A stretch of 64,000 nt of DNA from Streptomyces nodosus (GTDB lineage Bacteria; Actinomycetota; Actinomycetes; Streptomycetales; Streptomycetaceae). The number at the start of each line of letters is the position of its first letter. Within the stretch, counting starts at the first letter, position 1. The notes under the pieces are model-generated. The model searched no databases, was not told the DNA's origin, and saw nothing but the letters and a program-made list of their open reading frames with translations. The translations under genes and the position numbers were made by a program. Positions 43,418-51,915 of the stretch are shown one piece after another. The stretch covers positions 434,001 to 498,000 of the forward strand of contig NZ_CP023747.1 of NCBI RefSeq assembly GCF_008704995.1. The letters run 5' to 3'.

Positions 43418-44698
43418 ATGGCCGACGTGTTCTCCCGCCTCCTGACCAAGCGCCCCGGCACCGGCCGCCGCAGACCGCCGCACAAACCCATCTGGAAGCA
43501 CCTCTCGCCACTGCTGCGGCTGCTGATCCTGACCCAACTCGCCTTCAACATCGGCTTCTTCGCCGTGCTGCCGTTTCTCGCCGACCATCTGGGCACGGCG
43601 ATCGGCATGGCGGGCTGGACGGTCGGCCTGGTGCTGGGCCTCAGAACCTTCAGCCAGCAGGGCCTGTTCGTGGTCGGAGGCCGGCTCATCGACCGGTACG
43701 GCGTGCGGCCGGCCGTCCTGGGCGGCTGTGTGCTGCGGATCGCCGGGTTCCTCTGGCTGGGGCTCGCGAAGGAGACCTGGGCGGTGATCGGCGCGGTGCT
43801 GCTGATCGGTTTCGCCGCCGCACTGTTCTCCCCGGCCGTGGAGTCGGAAGTGGCACGGCAGGCGGTGGTGTGGGAAGAAGAGGGCAATGGCTCACGGACC
43901 CGCGTCCTGGCCCTGTTCTCCGCCGCGGGCCAGGCCGGTGCCTTCGTGGGTCCCTTGCTCGGCGGCCTGCTGCTCGCCGTGGACTTCCGCACCGCGTGCC
44001 TCGCCGGTGCCGGGGTCTTCGTGCTCGTCCTCGCCGGTCACGCGTGGCTGATGCCGCGGCACATCCCCGGCCGAACGCGGTCGCGGGAAGGGAGCGGAGT
44101 GCGCGAACTGCTGCGCCACCGCCGCTTCCTGGCGCTGTGCTGCGCCTACGGAAGCTATCTGCTCGCCTACAACCAGCTCTATCTCGCCCTGCCGGACGAG
44201 GTCGAACGAGCGACGGGTTCGCAGGCTCCGCTGGCCTGGCTGTTCGCCCTGTCGTCCCTGCTGGTCGTGTTCGCGCAGCTCCCGGTCGCCAGATGGGCGA
44301 GCGACCGGCTCGACCTGCGCCGCTCCATGGCCGCCGGGCTGCTGCTGGTCGCTGCCGGGTTCGCGGTCGTGGCGGCCGCGCGACCGGCGGGCTGGACGGG
44401 TCTCGCGGGTCTGCTGCCCGCCGCCGGGTACGTCGTCCTGCTCACGCTCGGCCAGATGCTGATCGTGCCCGCCGCCCGGGCGTGGGTGCCCGACCTGGCG
44501 AAGGAGGGGCGCATCGGGCTCTACACGGGGGCGCTGTCCTCCGTCTCCGGCCTGATCGTGCTCCTCGGCAGCTCGGCCACCGGGTCCCTGCTCGGCATGG
44601 GGCTCCCGCCCGCCGTCCCGTGGCTGATCCTCGCCACCGTGCCGGCCCTGACCGTGGCTCTGCTGCCGCGCGGGCCGGGGTCCGCGCCTGTCCGATGA
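43418..44698 (+). CDS. MFS exporter downstream of the Opp-type permease
   Basis: A 426-residue MFS protein with about 12 membrane segments. SQQGLFVVGGRLIDRYGVRPAVLGGC (about residues 68-93) is the MdtH/EmrD-like form of the loop-2/3 motif, and ARWASDRLDLRRSMAAGLLL marks the second half. The ATG at 43418 lies 7 bases after the permease stop, so the genes are surely cotranscribed. An importer for a ligand plus an MFS exporter in one unit, behind a Zur-like box, recalls metallophore systems in which the MFS protein secretes the chelator (for example CntE with CntA-F), but no biosynthesis genes are present. Confidence 0.87.
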   Translation: MADVFSRLLTKRPGTGRRRPPHKPIWKHLSPLLRLLILTQLAFNIGFFAVLPFLADHLGTAIGMAGWTVGLVLGLRTFSQQGLFVVGGRLIDRYGVRPAVLGGCVLRIAGFLWLGLAKETWAVIGAVLLIGFAAALFSPAVESEVARQAVVWEEEGNGSRTRVLALFSAAGQAGAFVGPLLGGLLLAVDFRTACLAGAGVFVLVLAGHAWLMPRHIPGRTRSREGSGVRELLRHRRFLALCCAYGSYLLAYNQLYLALPDEVERATGSQAPLAWLFALSSLLVVFAQLPVARWASDRLDLRRSMAAGLLLVAAGFAVVAAARPAGWTGLAGLLPAAGYVVLLTLGQMLIVPAARAWVPDLAKEGRIGLYTGALSSVSGLIVLLGSSATGSLLGMGLPPAVPWLILATVPALTVALLPRGPGSAPVR

Positions 44699-44728
44699 CA
44701 GCGGACGAGGCCTGTTCACCCCCGACCC

Positions 44729-44754
44729 GGTCGAGCCGAGTCGGTCGAGCCGAG
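44729..44754. repeat. 12-bp tandem direct repeat between convergent genes
   Basis: GGTCGAGCCGAG occurs at 44729-44740 and 44743-44754, a 14-base period, in the short gap between the convergent MFS and NicO genes. Probably a slippage duplication; no function is evident. Confidence 0.45.
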
Positions 44755-44756
44755 CG

Positions 44757-45758
44757 CTATGGCAGCGTCGCCGTGCTGGAGGCCGGAGCCAGGTCGTCCC
44801 CGTCGTCCGTCAGGGTGGACACCGCGGCGAAGACATAGAGACACCCCGCCGTCACCACCGCCAGACCGGCCAGAAGCGGGGTCCAGGACCTGAGCCTGGC
44901 AGCGGCCGTCCGGCCACGGAACTGTCTCTCCATGAGGGTGAAACCGCGGATGGTGGCCACCCCGACGCCCGTGAGGGTCAGCGCCATCCCGACACCGAAC
45001 GTGATCACGATGGCCAGGGCGCCGAGTGCACGGCCCGTCAGCAGACCACTCACAAAGATCAGGAATGCCGACGGCGACGGCAGCAGCCCGCCCGAGAGCG
45101 CCAGCGCCACCAGGCCCTGGCGGGACCATGGATTCGTCAGCTGCTCCACGTGGTGGTGGGCGTGGGCGGTGCCATCCTGCGCCGTCGTCTCGTGGTCGTG
45201 GTGTGCGGGGGAATCCCCATGCCCATGCCCATGCTCGTGGTCGTGGTCGTGGTGTGCGTGGGAGTGCCCATGCCCGTGCTCGTGGTCGTGGTGTCCGTGG
45301 GAGTGCCCATGCTCATGGCCATGCCCGTGGGAATGCCCATGGGAGTGGCCGTGACCGTGCGCATGGTCGTGGCTGTGTCCGTGGGCATGTCCACGGCCGC
45401 GGAGATGCCGGTAGATCAGGCCCACCCCCACGATCGCCACGATCGCGCCCGCCGCGGCCTGCATCCATGCGGTGGCGGTCTTGGTGCTGATCGCCGTGCT
45501 GCTGACGCCCACCCACAGCAGCGCGAGCACCAGCACCGAGAAGGTGTGCATGGTGGCGACGATCACGCCGAGGCGCGCCGCGTCCTTGTATCGCCCCCGT
45601 GTTCCCACCAGGTATGCGGCGGTGATGCTCTTGCCGTGGCCGGGGGCGACGGCATGAGCGGCGCCGACGCCGAGCGCGACGACCAAGGCGACCCAGAAGA
45701 GCGCGTGTCCGTCGAAAAGGGCTATCAGGTGGTTGTCGAGACTCCCGACGCCTGTCAT
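44757..45758 (-). CDS. NicO/RcnA-type nickel/cobalt transporter with giant His-rich loop
   Basis: A 333-residue membrane protein. It has the NicO signature HAVAPGHGK (His35, residues 35-43) in the second membrane segment, about six helices, and between helices 3 and 4 an 80-residue loop (about 124-203) made almost wholly of His-Gly, His-Asp and His-Glu repeats. RcnA-type proteins export Ni or Co through such loops; actinobacterial relatives may also import. The ATG at 45758 overlaps the stop of the upstream partner gene as ATGA. It lies convergent to the Zur-box operon, and the two together suggest a metal-homeostasis block. Confidence 0.88.
   Translation of the reverse strand: MTGVGSLDNHLIALFDGHALFWVALVVALGVGAAHAVAPGHGKSITAAYLVGTRGRYKDAARLGVIVATMHTFSVLVLALLWVGVSSTAISTKTATAWMQAAAGAIVAIVGVGLIYRHLRGRGHAHGHSHDHAHGHGHSHGHSHGHGHEHGHSHGHHDHEHGHGHSHAHHDHDHEHGHGHGDSPAHHDHETTAQDGTAHAHHHVEQLTNPWSRQGLVALALSGGLLPSPSAFLIFVSGLLTGRALGALAIVITFGVGMALTLTGVGVATIRGFTLMERQFRGRTAAARLRSWTPLLAGLAVVTAGCLYVFAAVSTLTDDGDDLAPASSTATLP
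45150..45389 (-). repeat. Imperfect tandem repeats encoding the His-rich loop
   Basis: About 240 bases of CAC/GGC-type codon repeats (plus-strand reading rich in GTG GTC GTG and CAT GCC CAT GC units) inside the NicO gene. Copy number is likely to vary between strains by slippage in multiples of 6 bases, changing loop length. Confidence 0.75.
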
Positions 45759-46573
45759 GCGTTACTCCTGGTGCCTGTGCCGGTGTCGGCGGTCGTCACG
45801 GCTTCGCCGCCCGGGCCGTTCGGGGTTGCCGGGGACACGGCGGGGAAGCCGTGTCCCGTGATGGTGGTGTCGCCGGAGGGGGCAGCCGTCCGGCGCCGTG
45901 AGCGCCAAAAGACCCACCCGCCGATGGCCAGGGCGGCGGCGAGAGTGCCGACGGAGAAGACCGCGACCGTCCTGCGAACGCCTCCGCCGGAGGCCGTGAA
46001 CCGTATGTGTGTGGTGGGCTCGGCAGAGGTGAACAGCGCCTGCTGCGGCTCGGCCGGGCCCTGTGAGGTGAGCATGGTCCGATACGCCGGGTGGAGGTCC
46101 GTGAGGGCGCTGATCGTGACGTCCACCTCGACCCCGGGGGCCGGGCAGTCGAAGGCGAGCTGAGCCCCTTGGGCAAGGAAGTCCTTCATCTCCCCGACCA
46201 CGGTCCCCCGGCAGGGCCGGCCTGCCTGAGCGACCGCGATGTGCTCGAGCAGATAGGCCCGGACAGCCGGGGACCGTTGCAGTCTCTGCTCGAACGACAG
46301 CCCCGGGGAACTCCCGCTGCCACCCTGACCCTTGAAGATCCCGAGTGACTGGCCGAGCGTCACCCAGTCCAGCTTGTCGGTGTTCCAGGCGAGCAGAAGA
46401 CGAGAACCCTGGACGCTGACTTCGGCCGTGGACGGCGGACCGAACGGGTGCGCGGCCGCGGAAGGCACGGGCCCCGCGAAGGCGATGAAGACCGCCAGCG
46501 CCGCCCCTGCCAGCAAGGTGCCCGGCGTCGGCCGGACCTGAGCCCTCGAACGGGCAAGGATGTGCAGGGACAC
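45755..46573 (-). CDS. Secreted/membrane-anchored partner of the NicO transporter
   Basis: A 272-residue protein. An N-terminal signal (LLAGAALAVFIAFAGPVPSAAAHPFGPP, cleavage near AAA-HP about residue 43) leads to an extracellular domain, followed by a C-terminal membrane helix (AVFSVGTLAAALAIGGWVFW, about 210-230) and a short cytoplasmic tail. The HPFGPPSTAEVSVQGSRLLLAW opening is typical of proteins encoded beside NicO/HupE-like metal transporters, perhaps as a metal-capturing or stabilising subunit. The GTG at 46573 has a weak ribosome site. Its stop overlaps the NicO start. It diverges from a TetR gene. Confidence 0.75.
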   Translation of the reverse strand: MSLHILARSRAQVRPTPGTLLAGAALAVFIAFAGPVPSAAAHPFGPPSTAEVSVQGSRLLLAWNTDKLDWVTLGQSLGIFKGQGGSGSSPGLSFEQRLQRSPAVRAYLLEHIAVAQAGRPCRGTVVGEMKDFLAQGAQLAFDCPAPGVEVDVTISALTDLHPAYRTMLTSQGPAEPQQALFTSAEPTTHIRFTASGGGVRRTVAVFSVGTLAAALAIGGWVFWRSRRRTAAPSGDTTITGHGFPAVSPATPNGPGGEAVTTADTGTGTRSNA

Positions 46574-46647
46574 GGTGCGGTTCTTTCGTGGGTCCGTGAG
46601 TGCCGGCGCTCGATGACACGGCGTCGAAACGGCACTTTGTACAACGG

Positions 46648-46665
46648 GTCGGACGTACGCCCGAC
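46648..46665. promoter_or_regulatory. Imperfect 18-bp dyad upstream of the NicO partner gene
   Basis: GTCGGACGTACGCCCGAC differs from its reverse complement at only two positions. It lies 75 bases upstream of the minus-strand gene starting at 46573 and could be its operator. The regulator is unknown. Confidence 0.35.
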
Positions 46666-46802
46666 GATCACGTGGAGACCAGATGAACTTGCGGCCCCTG
46701 AACCGCACACCGGCGAGTCCCCGGTCGTGTACACACCACGCCCCCGTGCACCCCGTCGCGTCCGAGGCGCGAACGATGAGATTGCTCTCGCAGGCCGGAT
46801 AA

Positions 46803-46837
46803 GTACATCCGTTCTTTAGCGGTGTACATTTGTTCTT
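46803..46837 (+). promoter_or_regulatory. Two 14-bp direct repeats covering the TetR promoter
   Basis: GTACATCCGTTCTT (46803-46816) and GTACATTTGTTCTT (46824-46837) differ at two positions and are 21 bases apart, two helical turns. The second copy contains a -10-like TACATT and ends on the base before the ATG, so the mRNA is probably leaderless. Likely a tandem binding site for the TetR product itself. Confidence 0.55.
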
Positions 46838-47431
46838 ATGAACGAGGTGGAACTTGGGGAGACCTCCGGCGCGAGGCGGGTTCGTCGACATGATCCGGAG
46901 CGCAGGACGCGCATTCTGGACGCCGCTCTCGATGTCCTCGTGGCGGAGGGGGCGGCCGGCATCACACACCGGAAGGTCGCCGCACGCGCGGATGTGCCCT
47001 TGGGGTCGGTCACCTACCACTTCTCGAGCCTGGCCGAGCTTCAGGCGCAGGCATTCGACTGGTACGTCGAGCAGCGAACTGCGGAGTTCGAGAGCCTCTT
47101 CACGGAGGTGGAAGCGCGCGAGGACCTGATCGAGGTCCTGGTGGAACTCGTACAGGGAGGTCCGTCCCGGCGCCGCAGTGCGGTCCTGGGCTTCGAACTG
47201 CACCTGGCGGCTCTGCGTGATCCCGCTCTGCGCGCGCTCACACAGAAGTGGACCAGGGACAGCCGGGCCGTTCTGTCCCGCTTCACCGGGCCGGAGATCG
47301 CGGGCCGTCTGGACGCCCTGCTCGAAGGGCTGATCATGCATGCGCTCCTCGCGACGGAGCCGGAGCCGCGGGAGGCCACACATGCCGCGATCGCGCAGGC
47401 CCTCCCTCCGCTCACCGGTCGGGACACCTGA
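46838..47431 (+). CDS. TetR-family repressor
   Basis: A 197-residue regulator whose helix-turn-helix region (DVLVAEGAAGITHRKVAARADVPLGSVTYHFSSLAEL, about residues 32-68) is of the THRKVA/GSVTYHF type found in many actinobacterial TetR proteins. The start at 46838 abuts two direct repeats. The epoxide hydrolase gene follows on the same strand 100 bases downstream with its own strong ribosome site; the metal-transport genes are divergent. Either could be its target. Confidence 0.9.
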   Translation: MNEVELGETSGARRVRRHDPERRTRILDAALDVLVAEGAAGITHRKVAARADVPLGSVTYHFSSLAELQAQAFDWYVEQRTAEFESLFTEVEAREDLIEVLVELVQGGPSRRRSAVLGFELHLAALRDPALRALTQKWTRDSRAVLSRFTGPEIAGRLDALLEGLIMHALLATEPEPREATHAAIAQALPPLTGRDT

Positions 47432-47531
47432 ACGCGGTTGCCGCGCTTGCTCCGTGCCCGCGAGGCTCTCACGGGGAGTTCCCGTGGGTCCCCACAACGA
47501 CGCCGTTCCAGCAGCACACCAAGGAGACCTC

Positions 47532-48698
47532 ATGCCGAGCAGCCCGCCCGTGATCGCGGTGAGTGACGACGAACTCAATGAGCTCCGCGCTCGGTTGAGG
47601 GCCACTCGATGGGCCGAGCCCTGGCCGGTCAGCGGCTGGGAGGCCGGGACCGACCCGGGGGAACTCCGCCGTCTCGCCGCGTACTGGGCCGACGGCTACG
47701 ACTGGCGAGCCCACGAGGCCGCCATCAACGCCCTTCCCTCCCGCTTCTCCGACCTCGGCGGAACACCCGTGCACTACCTCCGGTTCGACGGCGAACACCC
47801 GGACGCGCTACCGATCGTCCTCACCCACGGCTGGCCCAGCTCCTTCCTCGAGCTCACCGCCCTCGCCGACCGGTTGGCCACCCCTTCCCGGTACGGAGGA
47901 GCAGCCGAGGACGCCTTCACCGTGATCGTCCCCTCGCTGCCCGGATTCGCGTTCTCGCCCCAGCGGCCCGCGCTCACCGACGCCGAGCAGACCCATGACC
48001 TCTGGCACCGGCTGATGCACGACGAACTCGGCTTCGAGCGGTACGCGGCGCACGGCGGGGACCTGGGCGCCGGTGTCACCTCCCGGCTCGCCGAGGCCCA
48101 CCCCGAGGCGCTCGTCGGCATCCATCTGACGGCCGTGGCCGCCCCGGCCGCCTATGACGCGGCCGGCCTCACCCCGCAAGAGCAGGACCACCTCGACTCC
48201 GTGGCAGCCTGGCTGGCGCAGGAGGGCGGCTACCAGCACCAGCAGAGCACCCGCCCCCTCACCTTGAGCCAGGGCCTGGCCGACTCACCTACCGGCCTGC
48301 TCGCCTGGCTCGTCGAGAAGTACCGCGCGTGGAGCGACTGCGGAGGCGACCTGTCCGCCCGCTTCAGCGACGACTTCCTGCTGACCCAGGCCTCCCTCTA
48401 CTGGTTCACCGGCACGATCTCCACGTCGTTCCGCCCCTACTACGAGTACGCGCGCGGCCTGACCCGGCGAGTGGAACGGGTGGACGTGCCTACCGCCGTC
48501 GCCCTGTTCCCCGCCGACCTGAGCCGGCCGCCGCGGAGCTGGGCCGAGCGCACATACAACGTCACGCGCTACACGGGAATGCCCCGGGGCGGACACTTCG
48601 CCGCCCACGAAGAACCCGGCCTGCTGGCCCACGACATCACCGAGTTCTTCCGCGACCACCGCCCACCCCTGTCGCCGGTCCCGCGGCCCGGCGCCTGA
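47532..48698 (+). CDS. Epoxide hydrolase (EHN-type alpha/beta hydrolase)
   Basis: A 388-residue microsomal-type epoxide hydrolase. The N-terminal EHN domain starts VSDDELNELRARLRATRWAE. The oxyanion-hole motif is HGWP (99-102), the nucleophile Asp177 sits in AHGGDLG, and the catalytic His355 lies in MPRGGHFAAHEEP. The Tyr residues for epoxide activation fall in the RPYYEYARGL region (about 301-310). No signal peptide. The ATG at 47532 has a near-perfect AAGGAG site 6 bases ahead. It likely detoxifies or processes an epoxide under the control of the upstream TetR protein. Confidence 0.92.
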   Translation: MPSSPPVIAVSDDELNELRARLRATRWAEPWPVSGWEAGTDPGELRRLAAYWADGYDWRAHEAAINALPSRFSDLGGTPVHYLRFDGEHPDALPIVLTHGWPSSFLELTALADRLATPSRYGGAAEDAFTVIVPSLPGFAFSPQRPALTDAEQTHDLWHRLMHDELGFERYAAHGGDLGAGVTSRLAEAHPEALVGIHLTAVAAPAAYDAAGLTPQEQDHLDSVAAWLAQEGGYQHQQSTRPLTLSQGLADSPTGLLAWLVEKYRAWSDCGGDLSARFSDDFLLTQASLYWFTGTISTSFRPYYEYARGLTRRVERVDVPTAVALFPADLSRPPRSWAERTYNVTRYTGMPRGGHFAAHEEPGLLAHDITEFFRDHRPPLSPVPRPGA

Positions 48699-48751
48699 CC
48701 CCCTCGCCGCTTCGCCGCCCCGTGCCGGCGCGCAGGCGTCCTTCTCCACCG

Positions 48752-49438
48752 TCAGGTCGCCACGGCCGCCGGGAGGCTGAGCCTTCCGTCGTGAACCTCG
48801 GCGATCCGGTCGACGGCGGTGAGGTGGGTGCGGTCGTGGGTGACGAGGACGGTGGCGGCGCACTGCTGGTGGGTGAGGCGGGTGATCAGGTCGATGACGG
48901 CGGCGCCGCGTTCATGGTCGAGGGCGCTGGTGGGTTCGTCCACCAGCAGGACGGTGGGGCCGTTCATGAGGGCGCGGGCGATGTTGACGCGCTGGCGCTG
49001 GCCGCCGGAGAGCTGGTGGGGCCGGCGGTCGGCCTGGTCTGCCAGTCCGACCGATTCAAGGAGTTCCAGGGCCCGGTTGCGGGCGGTGCGAGGCTTTCGG
49101 CCGTCGAGCTGTGCCATGACCTGCAGTTGTTCGGCCGCGGTGAGCGAGGCGATGAGATTGGGCTGCTGGAAGACGATGCCGATCTTGTGACGGCGCAGGT
49201 CGGTGAGCTCGCCTCGGCTCAGACCGGTGGTGGAAGTGCCGTCGAGGGTGACGGTGCCGGCGTCGGGAGTGATCAGGGTGGCGGCGACGGCCAGGAGGCT
49301 GGACTTGCCGGAGCCGGAGGGGCCGACCACGGCGGTCAGGCTGCCCTTGGGGACCTTCAGGCTGACCCTGTCGAGAGCGGTCAGGCGGGTGTCGCCGTCG
49401 GGGTAGGTGAGGGTGATGTCGGTCAGGTCCAGGCTCAT
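48752..49438 (-). CDS. MacB/LolD-type ABC exporter ATPase
   Basis: A 228-residue ATPase. Walker A is GPSGSGKSS, the Q-loop is IGIVFQQPNLIASL, the signature is LSGGQRQR and Walker B is VLLVDEPTSALD, followed by VTHDR. It pairs with the FtsX-type permease encoded just upstream, whose stop overlaps this ATG as ATGA. Such two-gene exporters often resist antimicrobial peptides or release lipoproteins and peptides. The gene is convergent with the epoxide hydrolase gene. Confidence 0.93.
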   Translation of the reverse strand: MSLDLTDITLTYPDGDTRLTALDRVSLKVPKGSLTAVVGPSGSGKSSLLAVAATLITPDAGTVTLDGTSTTGLSRGELTDLRRHKIGIVFQQPNLIASLTAAEQLQVMAQLDGRKPRTARNRALELLESVGLADQADRRPHQLSGGQRQRVNIARALMNGPTVLLVDEPTSALDHERGAAVIDLITRLTHQQCAATVLVTHDRTHLTAVDRIAEVHDGRLSLPAAVAT

Positions 49439-50523
49439 CGGGCGCTCCCCAGGGCGGTCAGCGGGTCGACGGAGGTGATGCGGCGGATGGAGAGGGCGGC
49501 TCCGAGAGCACCGAGGGTGATCGTCACGGCGGCCGGGAGCAGGACGGTGGCGGGGGTGAGGAGGAACGGAACGGCTGAGCCGGCCACCAGTGCTCCGACG
49601 GCTGCGGCGATGCCGGTGCCGACCAGGGTGCCGCCGGCGAGCAGCACGACGGCCTGGCCGAGGGCGTCCTTGAGGAGGTTGGCGGTGGAGGCGCCGAGTG
49701 CCTTGAGGACGGCGACATCACTGCTGCGCTGGATGGTCCACACCGTGAAGAAGGCCCCGATGACGAGTGCGGAGATGGCGAACAGGAAGCCGCGCATCAG
49801 TTGCAGCGAGCCGTTCTCGGAGGTGTAGGAGCCGATCGCGGACAGCGAGTCGTCGATGGAGAGGGTCCTGGTGCCGGCCTGCTGGTCGGCCGCCGCCGCA
49901 TCGGCCTCGGAGGTGATGTTCAGGGCGATGACCGTGGCGGTCGGGCCCTCTTTGCCATCGGTGGGCGGCGCCGTCTTCTGCCAGGTGTGCAGGCTGGTCC
50001 AGACGACCGGGGTGTGGCTGAACCAGGCGTCGCCCCGCACGGCGGCCACCTTCACTCGCTGCCCGGCCAGGGTGAGCATGTCGCCGGCTTTGACGCCGAG
50101 GCCGGCGGCGGCCCCGGTGGACAGCACCACCGACGCGTTGTCGATCGTGCCGCTTGCCGGGGCGAGGCGGGAGCCTGGCCGGACGCCGAAGGCGGAGACG
50201 GCGGTGCCCTTGTCTCCGGCGGTGGCCTTGACGGTGCTGATCCCCAGCGGTTCGGCGCCTTCGACACCGGGGGTCCTGGACCACTGCTGCCACTGCTGCT
50301 CGGTGACGGTGGAATCGGTGTACGACAGGTCCTGACCGCCGCTGGGAGCCTGGAAGGCGATCTTGTCGGCGGGCAGTCCCGTGATCGCGGAGACGTTCTG
50401 CCGAGCCAGTCCGGCCGTCAGTCCGGACAGCAGACCGACCAGCAGGGTGATCAGTACGATGACGGTTCCCATCAGGGTGAAGCGCCCCTTGGCGAACTTC
50501 AGATCTCTCCAGGCGACAAACAC
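49435..50523 (-). CDS. FtsX-type ABC exporter permease
   Basis: A 362-residue permease. One N-terminal membrane helix (FTLMGTVIVLITLLVGLLSGL, about residues 16-36) precedes a large extracellular MacB-like domain (about 40-235). Three C-terminal helices follow, beginning LMRGFLFAISALVIGAFFTV, with the FtsX motif QRSSDVAVLKALGAST between the first two. The GTG at 50523 was chosen because VFVAWRDLKFAKGRF is the usual start of the family. The region up to 50695 serves both this operon and the divergent two-component system, which probably controls it. Confidence 0.88.
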   Translation of the reverse strand: MFVAWRDLKFAKGRFTLMGTVIVLITLLVGLLSGLTAGLARQNVSAITGLPADKIAFQAPSGGQDLSYTDSTVTEQQWQQWSRTPGVEGAEPLGISTVKATAGDKGTAVSAFGVRPGSRLAPASGTIDNASVVLSTGAAAGLGVKAGDMLTLAGQRVKVAAVRGDAWFSHTPVVWTSLHTWQKTAPPTDGKEGPTATVIALNITSEADAAAADQQAGTRTLSIDDSLSAIGSYTSENGSLQLMRGFLFAISALVIGAFFTVWTIQRSSDVAVLKALGASTANLLKDALGQAVVLLAGGTLVGTGIAAAVGALVAGSAVPFLLTPATVLLPAAVTITLGALGAALSIRRITSVDPLTALGSAR

Positions 50524-50694
50524 GGCCTTGCCCGTCCTTTCCAGCGGTGGAGGCGGTATGGCTCCACCGTCGCGGCCGGCCCCCTGCGTGCGCGTCCGGC
50601 TCAGGACGGCACTTCGCGGGCCGAAAGACGGCGCACGGGTTCTAACTTTCGATGGAGGCGCCGAGGATCCTGCCTCCGTAGCCTGGGAGGCACT

Positions 50695-51915
50695 GTGAAC
50701 ACCGCTGCCCCCGTTCTGACCCCCACCACCCGGGCCCTTGCCTGGTGCCTGCACCTGCTGGTCATCGGTCTGCTCGCCCTGGCTGCCGGCCGTGCCCTGA
50801 CCGCCGGCCGGCCCGATGCCGGGGTGATCGTCGCGGTGGCGACGGCGTGCGGACTGGTGTACGCAGCCGGACCGCTCCTCCCCCGCATCCGCTCCTCCCG
50901 GCCTGCCGCCGCCTGGTGGCTGGCCGCCGTGGGGGCCGTGTGGCTGGTACTGCTGGCCCTGTCCCCCGACGCCGTCTGGGTGGCCTTCCCGCTGTACTTC
51001 CTCCAGCTCCACCTGCTGCCCCGCCGCGTCGGCCTGGCCGCCGTGGCCGCCACCGCAGCGGCGGCCATCGCCGGTTTCGCCGCCCACCAGCACTCCTTCA
51101 GCCCCGCCATGGCCATCGGCCCCGCGCTCGGGGCCGCCGTGGCGGTCGCGGTGGTGTGGGGCTACCAGGCCCTGTACCGGGAAAGCGAACACCGCCGCAG
51201 ACTGATCGAGGAACTCACCGCCGCCCGTGCCGACCTGGCCGCCGCCCAGCACACCGCCGGGGTGCTGGCCGAACGCGAACGCCTGGCCCGCGAGATCCAC
51301 GACACCCTCGCCCAGGGGCTGTCCAGCATCCAGCTGCTGCTGCGCGCCGCCGAACGATCTCTGCCCCACGCCCCGGAGAACGCGGCCCGCTATGTCGACC
51401 AGGCACGGCAGGCCGCCGTCGACGACCTCGCCGAGGCCCGCCGCTTCGTCGCCGCCCTCACTCCACCCGCCCTGGAAGGCACCACCCTGGCCGACGCCCT
51501 GGAACGCCTGTGCGCCACCACGTCCGCCCGGCACCGGCTCACCGCACGCTTCCACCTCACCGGCGACCCCGCACCGCTTGCGACCACGCACGAGGTCGCG
51601 CTGCTGCGCATCGCCCAGTCCGCCCTGGCGAACACCGTCCGCCATGCCGAGGCCACCACCGCCGAGGTCACACTCGGCTACCTCGGCGACCAGGTCACCC
51701 TCGACGTCGTCGACGACGGACGCGGCTTCGACCCTGACCGCCTGCCCGCCCCCGGCCCCGAGACCGGCGGGTTCGGGCTGCCCGCCATGCGTGCCCGCAT
51801 GCGTGCCCTCGGCGGCACCCTCTTCGTCACATCCGCCCCCGGCCAGGGCGCCGCCCTGGCAGCCCGGATTCCCCTCATCCCGCCCGCCGAGACCGAGCCC
51901 GAGGCCCGCCCGTGA
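50695..51915 (+). CDS. NarL-type sensor histidine kinase
   Basis: A 406-residue sensor. About five N-terminal membrane helices (residues 10-160) with almost no extracellular loop suggest intramembrane sensing. The HisKA_3 motif REIHDTLAQGLSSIQ contains the phosphorylated His202, followed by HATPase_c motifs (RIAQSALANTVRHAEA, VVDDGRGFDP, GFGLPAMRARM). The GTG at 50695 has GGGAGG 4 bases ahead. Its stop overlaps the regulator start as GTGA. It is divergent from the ABC exporter, a layout typical of antibiotic- or envelope-stress sensing. Confidence 0.92.
   Translation: MNTAAPVLTPTTRALAWCLHLLVIGLLALAAGRALTAGRPDAGVIVAVATACGLVYAAGPLLPRIRSSRPAAAWWLAAVGAVWLVLLALSPDAVWVAFPLYFLQLHLLPRRVGLAAVAATAAAAIAGFAAHQHSFSPAMAIGPALGAAVAVAVVWGYQALYRESEHRRRLIEELTAARADLAAAQHTAGVLAERERLAREIHDTLAQGLSSIQLLLRAAERSLPHAPENAARYVDQARQAAVDDLAEARRFVAALTPPALEGTTLADALERLCATTSARHRLTARFHLTGDPAPLATTHEVALLRIAQSALANTVRHAEATTAEVTLGYLGDQVTLDVVDDGRGFDPDRLPAPGPETGGFGLPAMRARMRALGGTLFVTSAPGQGAALAARIPLIPPAETEPEARP

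Noticed and set aside
45150-45389. A CRISPR-like array
   Set aside because: The repeats are in-frame His/Gly codons of one gene, with no constant spacers or palindromic repeat unit.
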